A stretch of 64,000 nucleotides of DNA from Erythroxylum novogranatense. Taxonomy: Eukaryota; Streptophyta; Magnoliopsida; Malpighiales; Erythroxylaceae. Both the position numbers and the translations under genes were made by a program. The notes beneath the pieces were generated by a model. It saw only the letters and a program-made list of their open reading frames with translations. It made no database searches and was not told the origin of the DNA. Below, one piece after another: positions 34,106 to 43,880 of this stretch. Numbering within the stretch: position 1 is the stretch's first letter; every line of letters begins with the position of its first letter. The DNA is taken from contig CM057234.1 of NCBI GenBank assembly GCA_029891385.1, forward strand, positions 19,578,350 to 19,642,349. Reading direction: 5' to 3'.

Positions 34106-35216
34106 TTGATCAAAATTCTTGTTTGTTATAGGTCATCCGTTCTTGGAGATCAAGTTGATCAACCAGCTGACCTAGGATCAGCGGGAGCTAGTAGGGAGTC
34201 CTCTATGCCTCATTCTGAAGAGTTGCTTCCTAGAGTTCCCGTGAGACGGGAGAGGAGGTATGACCGATTGCGCAAGCAGGGGGCTATTGATTTCTATGGC
34301 AGCACAAACCCTGCTGAGGCTGAGGGATGGCTGGAGAGGACTGAGAGAGTCCTTGATCAGATGGATTGCTACTCTGATGAGCGTTTTGATTATGCGGTCT
34401 CTCTCCTTTAAGGTCCGACTTATCAGTGGTGGAAGACAGTCCCAGGCAGTACCACCAGACCCTGTATTATAACATGGGATGATTTTCTGAGAGCCTTCCA
34501 GGACAATTATATGCCCAAGGTTTATTTGGAGATGAAGATGCAGGAGTTTTTGGAGTTGAGACAGGGTCAGATGACAGTGGCTGAGTACGAGGTGAGGTTC
34601 AATGAGCTGATTGGGTATGCTACTGTTCTGATTGCTACTGAGGCTGACAGGTGCTGGAGATTTGAGGGTGAACTCAACCTGGAGATCCGTATCAGGTTTG
34701 CCTGGTCAGACATGGGCACTTTTACCGAGTTGAGGGCTGCTGCAGTCTTGGATCGGCGACTTCTAAGACAGAGTCGACCGAGACCTGGTCAGGGTCCAGG
34801 GCAAGAGCGAGTGATCGAGGCGGTGCTAGCAGAGGGTACAGTAAGCGCCATAGCAGGCCCTTTAGGTCATCTGGAGGAGTTAGACAGTCTGGATTTGGGC
34901 AGAGAGGCAGATTTGTACCGACTGGTAGTGGCAGTGGCAGTGCTAGAGGTTCAGGGCAGTTTCCTCCAGTCTGTGACCATTGTGAGAGGAGACACAGTGG
35001 AGAGGAGACACAGTGGAGAGTGTCGGTGGCTGATTGGAGCTTGTCTTAGGTGCGGTTCGATGGACCATTTGGTTAAGAATTGCCCCGACATCTTGGAAGC
35101 TCAGTCTACTATGACTGGGAGATCTGGCAGCAATATCACGGTGCAGCAGAGCCGTGGAGGTGGATCTGGATGGAGGGGCCGAGGTTGAGGCCGAGGCCGA
35201 GCTGAGGGGTCCGTAG
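34106..35216 (+). pseudogene. gag of Tekay element A (frameshifted)
   Basis: The first frame (34106-34411) covers the N-terminal gag ('RRERRYDRLRKQGAIDFYGS', 'AEGWLERTERVLDQMDC') and ends at a TAA replacing a probable CAA. The second (34511-35188) carries the capsid core ('DNYMPKVYLEMKMQEFLEL', 'MTVAEYEVRFNEL'). Near 34810 the coding frame shifts. A 16-bp tandem duplication (AGAGGAGACACAGTGG, about 34983-35014) shifts it again, so the final zinc knuckle 'CLRCGSMDHLVKNC' is back in the second frame. Stops lie between. The gag-pol junction is interrupted by the LARD at 35242. The protein would package element RNA in particles. Confidence 0.85.
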
Positions 35217-35241
35217 TGAGGACTGAGGGAATGAGCAGCAG

Positions 35242-37275
35242 TGATTGAACTCAAGTTTATCATATAAATTGGCTACACTTTTATGGCTTTTAATGTACTT
35301 TTTGACTCTTGATTCATGATTTTGTGCTTAAATTAGTCCCTTGTGGTGAGCTTATGCTTTATGCAATTTGTTAGTAAAATTGTGCAAATTGACATTGATT
35401 GCATTATAATTTTTCTAAGGACAATTGATACTGCAAATTGTTATTTTATATTGCAGGAGAAAAGGGTCAAAAGGATGAGAAAGTCAATGATGCCATGGCG
35501 AATCACTCCAAGATCCGTAAGAACGCCGTCGCGACAAACAATTCTAGGCATTTGAAATGAACAGACCCTCCATTCGTCGCAATAATTAATGGTATTTAAT
35601 TTATTCGCCATGACGAGTGACTAAATTCATTCGCCGCAATAACTACTGACTAGTCGCCGCAATAATGTTGGGTAACCCACCCAAAATAGAAATTTTGTCT
35701 CACATGCGACCCGCCCACGACCCATCCTTTAAATATTGCGAATTAGGTTATCGGAGGGGCTTCACTTCGCACGAGAAAACACAGAGAGAGACCGACGAGA
35801 GAAGAGAGAGAGAGGGACGAGCGTAGAGAGAAAAGAGAGGAGCGGTGGTCGTCGCCGCTGTGGTTCCCGGGGTTCCACAGGAAGTCATTTTAGTTGTTTT
35901 CTTTTGGTTGTTTTCGCAGTGTCTTCCGCCGTGAGCAGCTATGGTTCGCCATGAAGTTTCGTGTTCCCGTTGTGATGTGTGGTTAGGCATTCTTCTCCTC
36001 TTGACGATGCAAATGATGGTTGGAGTTCACCTAAGACTAAAGGGAGTAGCTTAATCTATAGTTTGCTATGATTTATGAATATGCCTTGGTCGAGGGTTTA
36101 TAGATTGTAGTGATACTATTGATTAAAGCTCAATTAAATGTTTGGACGTTTGTTGTGTTGTTTGGATTACTAGTTTACATTGTCACGCTTTTTAACTACA
36201 TTGTTGTGACAAATGAGTTGGGGTTTATTACTTTGTAGTTAGATTTTGCTTGATTATAGTTTAATTAAGCGGTGAACAAATGTAATATGTTATGGATTTG
36301 TTTATGTAGAACTGTGCTTAAATATATGAAGTCTCATATATGTTCACTTGTGATTTTGTTAATTCTCTTTATCCGCCTAGTTGTGTTAGATATCGAGTTG
36401 ATGTTAGATTACATTTGACCACTTGCATTAACATGTCCATTGCATACACTAAGGTTTTTAACAAGTTTTAATTAATCGAGTTGATTAATTAATTCATTGG
36501 ACTTAACGAGTTGTTAAGGTTGAGCTTTCGGAAACTTAGTGATCTCTAGTCCACGCCCACACTAAGATGTTTTTAACAAGGTTTTAAGCAATGGAGTTCA
36601 TTGATTAAAACCTTGGACTTTCAGGTTCCTTTAAGGTTTTAGGTGTTTTTGATTAATGGAGTCGAGAGTGACAGGAGTCCATTAATCAAGACCCTGGACT
36701 TAAAGTGAGTCCTTTAAGGTTTTCCATTCAAACTTAGTGATTTCTAATCCTGTCCGACTAAGATGCACTTAACGGGATCTCGAGCAATGGAGTTCATTGA
36801 TCAAAATCTCGGACTTAAAGAGTCCTCTAATGTTCTGAGGCTCAAGAGCACTCAATGGGGTCTAGAGAGATGGAGTCACGAGTGATAGGATTCCATTAAT
36901 CGAAACCCTGAACTTAGAGATAGCCCTTTAAGGTTTACTATTCACACTTAGTTTTGAACTGTGATAGCCAAAATTCATTTTCAAGAGGATTCTATCTTTT
37001 GTTTTACTCTTTTTATTTTCTATTTCCAAAAAACCAAAAATACCTTTTTTTTGCATACATTTTAGTTTATTAATGTTTTTAAAATCAAAAACCCCTTTTT
37101 CCTTGCTAATTTCACTTGCATTGAATGACATATAGGCTAGCTTAGGTCCATTTCATTAGGTTCCTTTGAGAGACGACCCGAGGTTGCATCCTATGCTGCA
37201 ATCCTTGGTATAAATTATTTTATTTGACCGGTTTCTAAGGATCGATTCTAGGATCGAACGACGAGCCGCCGATCA
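35242..37275 (+). mobile_element. 5' LTR of the LARD
   Basis: A 2034-bp LTR. It includes a purine-rich transcribed-looking segment (GAGAGAGACCGACGAGAGAA near 35785) and a run of imperfect 80-120-bp subrepeats at about 36440-36950 ('CACTAAGRTKTTTTTAACAAG', 'TGGAGTTCATTGATTAAAA', 'CCTTTAAGGTTT'). CpG-containing CGCCGCAATAA and CGCCATGACGAG motifs occur at about 35520-35665. No promoter can be named with confidence. Confidence 0.9.
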
Positions 37276-37279
37276 AAAT

Positions 37280-37297
37280 TGGCGCCGTTGCCGGGGA
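37280..37297 (+). promoter_or_regulatory. Primer-binding site, tRNA-Asp type
   Basis: TGGCGCCGTTGCCGGGGA lies 4 bp after the LARD 5' LTR. This sequence is the classic Athila-type primer site. Confidence 0.93.
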
Positions 37298-39141
37298 ACC
37301 AAGAAGTGGTTCTTTAAGTTTGCTTTTTGTCATTTGTTGCTACGTGAAGTTAGGTGTCTTTTCTTTTAGGTTGCATTCTAAATAGTTTAGTTGCATTTGC
37401 ATCGTTAGTTAGTATTTTGCAGATTACACCTTTTATGGAAGTTCACCGAGGCTAACTCTTATTTTTCTCGTGACCAACATTTCGGTGAATCGGCTTAAGG
37501 AGGCCGACATGGACGGGACTGGATGAAGTTATTTCGCCACACCATGGCCATTGTCGAAGGTTAACCGGCAAATCCAAGACCTCCATAACTCCTGTGTTAT
37601 TTCTTTCCTTCACTTGTTTACTCACTTATGCCTTATGATTGCTTGTGACTTATATTGGCGCATTAGTTTGTTAAGTAAGTGTCGGGAGGAGCAACCTCAG
37701 AGAAAATAGCTTAGCTTTTAGTTTAATTAGTATCTTTTCAATTCAATAAAGTCCCTTTGAGTTCGCCCCGCCTTCCTACATTGTGTTGAATTGCCCTTGT
37801 GCTCTATTTCTTCTTGCTTAACATCGAGGACAATGTGTTGATTAAGTGTGGGGAGTTATTTCCTATTATTTTTTGACATTGCATGACTATTGCTATTGTG
37901 TTTCATTGAGGACATATGAATTGTTGGCTGATTTGTGCGTTCTATTGCTAACTTGGGTTAGTTTACATTCTGTTGTCATTCTGCATTTCTTCGCCGCGAC
38001 GAGTGATCACACCTGTGCATGAATGATTCTGTGCTTAATTTTTTTTCACTCAATTCAAATTTGTTTTGCACTGGACTTTTGTGGCTTTTGTTTTCAAAGT
38101 CTTTCTTGGTTTCAAACGATGCTTGAGTTATTGAAAACATCTTCCATCCTTTTCATGATAATTTGACTTGACAAAACCTTACTTTCAATGTTTTCAATAC
38201 AAAGTGGATGGAAGCATGCTAATAAAGTGGCATTTTAAGTTTTTAAGACTTGAGATTGTTCATAGAGATCATACCCTTGTGGAAGGATATTTGAGCCAAA
38301 CATTTTCTTCTATCTTTGTGTGCATCTTCTTATTTCATTATTCTCCGTAACTTGTTTTAATTTTACTTGAAGCTTAATGAACTGAATTTTGCCGATATGA
38401 TAGAGGCGTTCTTTCTTAAACCCATTTGCCTAAACACCGTCCCTTACACATTCATCCATTGCTAGCCCTTTGAGCTTTTATCATATGAGCATTTGCATTT
38501 ATATTCTTAGATGATGTCGAGATCCGTGTTTAGTTATTAGCAGTAGTCTATGTTTTGTTATTAGTTCTCGAAAAAAAAAGTGTTGAAAAATGAAAAAATG
38601 TTAGTCTTGTGTATCCCGAAAAGGGATAATAATGTGTTGTATCCCAAAAAGGGATTAGCATCTCAAAATGAGATGAAAAAAAAAAATATTCAGTATGCAA
38701 TTGTTAGTTTGAATTCTACCGATGACATCGGTTCACATTTAGTGCATATGCTCATATTTTCTTTCTTATACTTCATCCATTCATTTAGCCTTCCATACAT
38801 TACAACCCTCAAAGTCCTCTTGATCTTCAAATGATAGTTTTGTGGTGGAAAAATAGAATTGACACTGCTTCTATGGTAGGAGGTGACTTAAGTAGATTGA
38901 GAGAAAATACCTAGACACAAGTGAGTGGCGTAAACACTATATCTTGAGAGTTTTCTTTGTTCAATCTCTTGTGCTTGAATTCTTTTAGTGTTTATTCTGT
39001 TAGCTTTCTTCTTATTTCTTTGTGGTTGAATTTCGAGAAAGTAACTCGAGTCAAGTTCATTTTATTATTTTGAGTATGGGTGCTATTTTCTTTTCCTCTT
39101 GTATTCTTTTGACTCGTAAACTTTGTCCAGAGTACAAAGGT
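37298..39141 (+). other. Non-coding interior of the LARD
   Basis: No frame longer than about 85 codons, and none with recognisable protein features. At about 37823-37857, 'CATCGAGGACAATGTGTTGA' followed by 'TTAAGTGTGGGG' matches the conserved non-coding block near the 3' end of Athila/Tat elements. A CTTCGCCGCGACGAGTGA motif lies at about 37990. Two short direct repeats of 'CCCRAAAAGGGAT' occur near 38617-38654. Confidence 0.75.
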
Positions 39142-39156
39142 CTAAGTGTGGGGAAT
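39142..39156 (+). promoter_or_regulatory. Polypurine tract of the LARD
   Basis: CTAAGTGTGGGGAAT immediately precedes the 3' LTR at 39157. Confidence 0.8.
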
Positions 39157-41169
39157 TGATTGAACTCAAGTTTATCATATAAATTGGCTACACTTTTATG
39201 GCTTTTAATGTACTTTTACCCTTGATTCATGATTTTGTGCTTAAATTAGTCCTGCGGTGAGTTTATGCTTTATGCAATTTGTTAGTAAAATTGTGCAAAT
39301 TGACATTGATTGCATTATAATTTTCTAAGGACAATTGATACTGCAAATTGTTATTTTATATTGCGGGAGAAAAAGGGGTTAAAAGGATGAGAAAGTCAAT
39401 GATGCATGGCGAATCACTCAAGATCAGAAGAACGCTCGTCATGACGAACAATTCTAGACATTTGAAATGAACCGGACCCTCCATTCGTCACAAATAATTA
39501 ATGGTATTTAATTTATTCGCCATGACGAGTGACTAAATTCATTCGCCGCAATGAACTATGACTAGTCGTCATAGGCGAATGTCGGGTAACCCGACCCAAA
39601 ATAGAAATTTTGTCTCACTATGCGACCCGCCCACGCACCCATCCTTTAAATATTGCGAATTAGGTTATCGAGGGGCTTCGACTTATACAGAGAAAAACAG
39701 AGAGAGACCGACGAGAGAAGAGAGAGAGAGGGACGAGCGTAGAGAGAAAAGAGAGGAGCGGTGGTCGCCGCCGCCTGTGGTTCCCAGGAAGTCATTTTAG
39801 TTGTTTTCTTTTGGTTATTTTCGCAGTGTCTTCGTCGTGAGCAGCTATGGTTCGCCATGAAGTTGCGGTGTTCCAGTTGTGAGATGTGGTTAGGCATTCT
39901 TCTCCTCTTGACGATGCAAATTGATGGTTGGAGTTCACCGAGCACTAAAGGGAGTAGCTTAATCTATAGTTTGCTATGATTTATGAATATGCCTTGGTCG
40001 AGGGTTTATAGATTGTAGTGATACTATTGATTAAAGCTCAATTAAATGTTTGGACGTTTTTGTGTTGTTTGGATTACTAGTTTACATTGTCACGCTTTTT
40101 AACTACATTGTTGTGAGCAATAGAGTCAGTTTATTACTTTGTAGTTAGATTTTGCTTGATTATAGTTTAATTAAGCGGTGAACAAAGGTAATATGTTATG
40201 AATTTGTTTATGTAGAACTTCGTGCTTAAATATATGAAGTCTCATATATGTTCACTTGTGATTTTGTTAATTCTCTTTATCCGCCTAGTTGTGTTAGATA
40301 TTGAGTTGATGCTAGATTGCATTTAACCACTTGCATTAACATGTCCATTGCATACACTAAGGTTTTTAACAAGTTTTAATTAATCGAGTTGATTAATTAA
40401 TTCATTGGACTTAACGAGTTGTTAAGGTTGAGCTTGCGAAACTTAGTGATTTCTAGTCCACGCTCACACTAAGATGTTTTTAACAAGGTTTTAAGCAATG
40501 GAGTTCATCGATTAAAACCTTCGACTTTCGAGTTCCTTTAAGGTTTTAGGTGTTTTTGATTAATGGAGTCGAGAGTGACAGAGTCCATTAATCAAGACCC
40601 TGGACTTAAAGTGAGTCCTTTAAGGTTTTCCATTCAAACTTAGTGATTTCTAATCTGTCCGACTAAGATGCACTTAACGGGATCTCGAGCAATGGAGTTC
40701 ATCGATCAAAATCTCGGACTTAAAGAGTCCTCTAATGTTACGAGGCTCAAGAGCACTCAATGAGGTCTAGAGAGATGGAGTCGAAAGTGTGATTCCATTA
40801 ATCGAAACCTCGAACTTAGAGATAGCCCTTTAAGGTTTACTATTCACACTTAGTTTTGAACTGTGATAGCCAAAATTCATTTTCAAGAGGATTCTATCTT
40901 TGTTTTACTCTTTTATTTTCTATTTCCAAAAACCAAAATACCTTTTTTTGCATACATTTTAGTTTATTAATGTTTTAAAATAAAAACCCCTTTTCCTTGC
41001 TAATTTCACTTGCATTGAATGACATATAGGCTAGCTTAGGTCCATTTCATTAGGTTCCTTTGAGAGAGGCGACCGAGGTTGCATCCTATGCCGCAATCCT
41101 TGGTATAAATTATTTTATTTGACCGGTTTCAAGGATCGATTCTAGGATCGAACGACGAGTCGCCGATCA
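39157..41169 (+). mobile_element. 3' LTR of the LARD
   Basis: A 2013-bp LTR that aligns along its full length with the 5' copy. Differences are mostly one-base indels and CpG-site changes. Around 40890-41000, seven homopolymers are each one base shorter than in the 5' LTR. Confidence 0.9.
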
Positions 41170-43880
41170 AATGCACGGCGAGCCCTGTGCTGTAGTCTAT
41201 GCCATGACTCGGCAGGAGGCTCAGATTCCCGGATGTTGTTGCGGGTATGCTTATGATTTACGGCTTTGAAGCATATGCATTGTTGGATCCTCGGATCCAC
41301 TCATTCATTTATCGCACCGCATATGGCATGTAGATTGCATGGGGATAGGAGAGATTATCGATGGGCTAGAGGTGAGTACACCTCAGGTAGTACTGTTATT
41401 TTAGGTGAGGTCGCAAAGGTGCCCGATCTGATTGATCGGCGGTTTAAGTGCGATTTGATTATTTTGCCTCTGAGGGAGATAGATGTGATTTTGGAGATGG
41501 ACTGGTTGACTGCGCATAGGGCCGTTATGGACTGTTATACCAAGGAGGTTGTATTAGAGTCTCCTGGTCAGCCCAGAGCTGTTTTTCAAGGAGTTAGTCA
41601 GGCAGTGCCAACCATGATGATTTCCTTTCTGAGTGCCCTGAGGTTGATGCAGGGTGGATGTGAGGCCTATCTGGCCCATGTTGTGGATACCAGAATTGAG
41701 CAGAGATTGCAGGATATTCCCGTAATCAGGGAATTTTTTGATGTGTTCCCCGATGAGTTACCGGGTTTGCCGCCGGATCGAGAAACGGAGTTTTCGATTG
41801 ACCTCGTTCCAGGTACCGCTCCTATATCCATACCTCCATATAGGATGGCACTGGTGGAACTGAGAGAGCTTAAGGCTCAGTTGCAAGAGCTTCTGGATAA
41901 GGGGTTCATTAGGCCCAGTGTTTCGCCATAGGGAGCTCCGGTGCTGTTTGTGAAGAAAAAGGACGGGACTCTGAGATTGTGCATCGACTATAGGCAGTTG
42001 AATTGAGTGACAGTGAATAATAAGTATCCACTGCCTAGGATCGATGATTTATTTGATCAGTTGCAGGGGGCTCAGGTGTTCACTAAGTTGGACCTGCGAT
42101 CGGGTTATTATCAGTTGAGGATTGCAGAGGCCGATGTGCCTAAGAGTGCCTTTAGGAGTAGGTATGGGCATTTCGAGTTCTTAGTAATGCCGTTTGGGTT
42201 GACTAATGCCCCGGCAACTTTCATGGTCTTGATGAATAAGGTTTTTCAGCCTTACCTGGATCAGTTTGTGATAGTATTCATTGATGACATTTTGGTGTAC
42301 TCGAGGAGTAGACAGGAGCACACTGAGCATCTGAGGATTATTCTGCAGGTCATGAGAGAGAGACAGTTGTATGCCAAATTCACTAAATGTGAATTCTGGC
42401 TTGATGAGGTGGTGTTTCTGGGGCATATTGTGACTGGTGAGGGTATACAGGTGGATCCTAGCAAGGTCGAGGCAGTGCTGCATTGGGAGGCTTCGAGGAA
42501 TTTGTCAAAGATGCGGAGCTTTCTCGGATTAGCAGGTTATTACCGGAGGTTTGTCGAGGGGTTCTCGTTGATTTCAGCCCCTCTGACAAAACTTCTGAGG
42601 AAGAATGTGGCTTTCAGATGGACTGAGGAGTGCCAGAAGAGCTTTGAGGAGCTGAAACATCGGCTGACTACTGCACCGGTGTTAGGCATTCCATCTGGGA
42701 TTGGAGGCTATATGGTGTACAGCGATGCTTCGCATCAGGGAGATTGCATTCGTTACCCATTCCGGAGTAGAAATAGGAACGAATTACGATGAACTTTATT
42801 ATAGGGCTGCCTAGGACACTGAGGCAGCATGATGCTATCTGGGTTGTAGTGGACCGATTGACTAAATCGGCTCACTTCTTGCCAGTGAGGGAGAGCAATT
42901 CTCTCGATCAGTTGACTTAGAAATATGTGGCAGAGATTGTGCGGCTGCATGGGGTTCTGTTGTCGATAGTCTCAAACAGGGATCCCAGATTTACTTCAAG
43001 GTTCTGGAAGAGCCTGTAGACTGCTTTGGGTACTAGGTTGAGTTTTAGTACAGCATTTCATCCTCAAACAGATGGGCAGAGTGAGAGGATGATTAAGACT
43101 GTTGAGGATATGCTTCGAGCTTGTGTATTGGAGTTCAGAGGAGCATGGGATCAGTATTTGGCTCTGATCGAGTTTGTATATAATAACCAGTATCAGAGTA
43201 GTATCGGGATGGCACCATATGAGGCTTTATATGGGCGACAGTGTCTATCGCCACTGTATTGGGATGAAGAGGGTATGAGGACGATTGAGGGTCCCGAGTT
43301 GATTCAGGACACTGTGGATAAGGTGAGACTGATTTGAAGTCGCATTAAGGCGGCTCAGGATAGACAAAAGAGTTATGTGGATCAAGATCGCGTAGAGATG
43401 GAGTCTGATGTGGGAGACAGAGTGTTCCTCCGGGTGTCACCTTGGAGAGGAGTTCTGAGATTTGGCTGGAAGGGCAAGTTGAGCCCTCGGTATATTGGTC
43501 CTTATGAGATCCTTGAGAGGATAGGACCTTTGGCTTATAGATTGGCATTACCGAGTGAGATGTCCCAGTTGCATGATGTATTTCATGTTAGTATGCTCCG
43601 ATGGTACCGATCAGACCCGACTCACGTGATTTCGGCTCAGGATATTGAGGTGACCAGTAATTTGAGTTATGTCGAGGAGTCGGTACAGATTGTGGGATCA
43701 CGGGTCAAGCAGCTAAGGAACAGGGTGATTCCATTAGTGAAAGTCCTTTGGAAAAATCACGCATATGAGGAAGCAACTTGGGAGATTGAGGAGCATATGA
43801 GGAGTCAGTATCCTCATTTATTCGATCGGACAGGTATGAAATTTCGGGACGAAATTTTTATTAGGAGGGGAGAATTGTAA
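41170..43880 (+). pseudogene. pol of Tekay element A (broken, with an internal deletion)
   Basis: Order: protease, RT, a stub of RNase H, integrase and chromodomain. The protease region has 'GSTHSFIAPHMACRLHG' (about 41292), but a frameshift destroys the preceding catalytic Asp-Ser-Gly. RT is nearly whole: '[20 protein letters not shown]' and an intact '[13 protein letters not shown]' (about 42268-42306), broken by TAG at 41929-41931 and TGA at 42004-42006. RNase H stops after 'VYSDASHQG' (about 42740). From about 42789 the integrase core continues ('VVDRLTKSAHFLPVRE', 'FHPQTDGQSERMIKTVE'), so the RNase H remainder and integrase zinc finger are deleted. The GPY/F module and chromodomain ('VLWKNHAYEEATWE') end at TAA 43878-43880, two bases inside the 3' LTR. 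Confidence 0.92.
43861..43875 (+). promoter_or_regulatory. Polypurine tract of Tekay element A
   Basis: TTAGGAGGGGAGAAT lies directly before the 3' LTR and overlaps the last codons of pol. Confidence 0.85.

Larger units (their letters stand above)
35242..41169 (+). mobile_element. Athila-type LARD nested in Tekay element A
   Basis: Two direct repeats of about 2.0 kb (35242-37275 and 39157-41169, TGATTGAACTC...CCGATCA) flank only 1.9 kb of non-coding DNA. The primer site after the left LTR is complementary to tRNA-Asp and is the signature of Athila/Tat-type Ty3/gypsy elements. The interior has 'ACATCGAGGACAATGTG' and 'TTAAGTGTGGGGA', which mark the 3' ends of that group, but no gag or pol. 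It is a large retrotransposon derivative that must borrow proteins in trans. No exact target duplication is visible: AGCAG is left of 35242 and AATGC right of 41169. Confidence 0.9.

Noticed and set aside
35736..35990. Arg/Glu-rich frame and its opposite-strand partner in the LARD LTR
   Set aside because: GA-rich leader sequence. The second LTR copy (39558-39979) breaks the same frame at different points.
42181..42483. Minus-strand 100-codon frame inside Tekay RT
   Set aside because: A shadow of the RT coding frame with no domain of its own.
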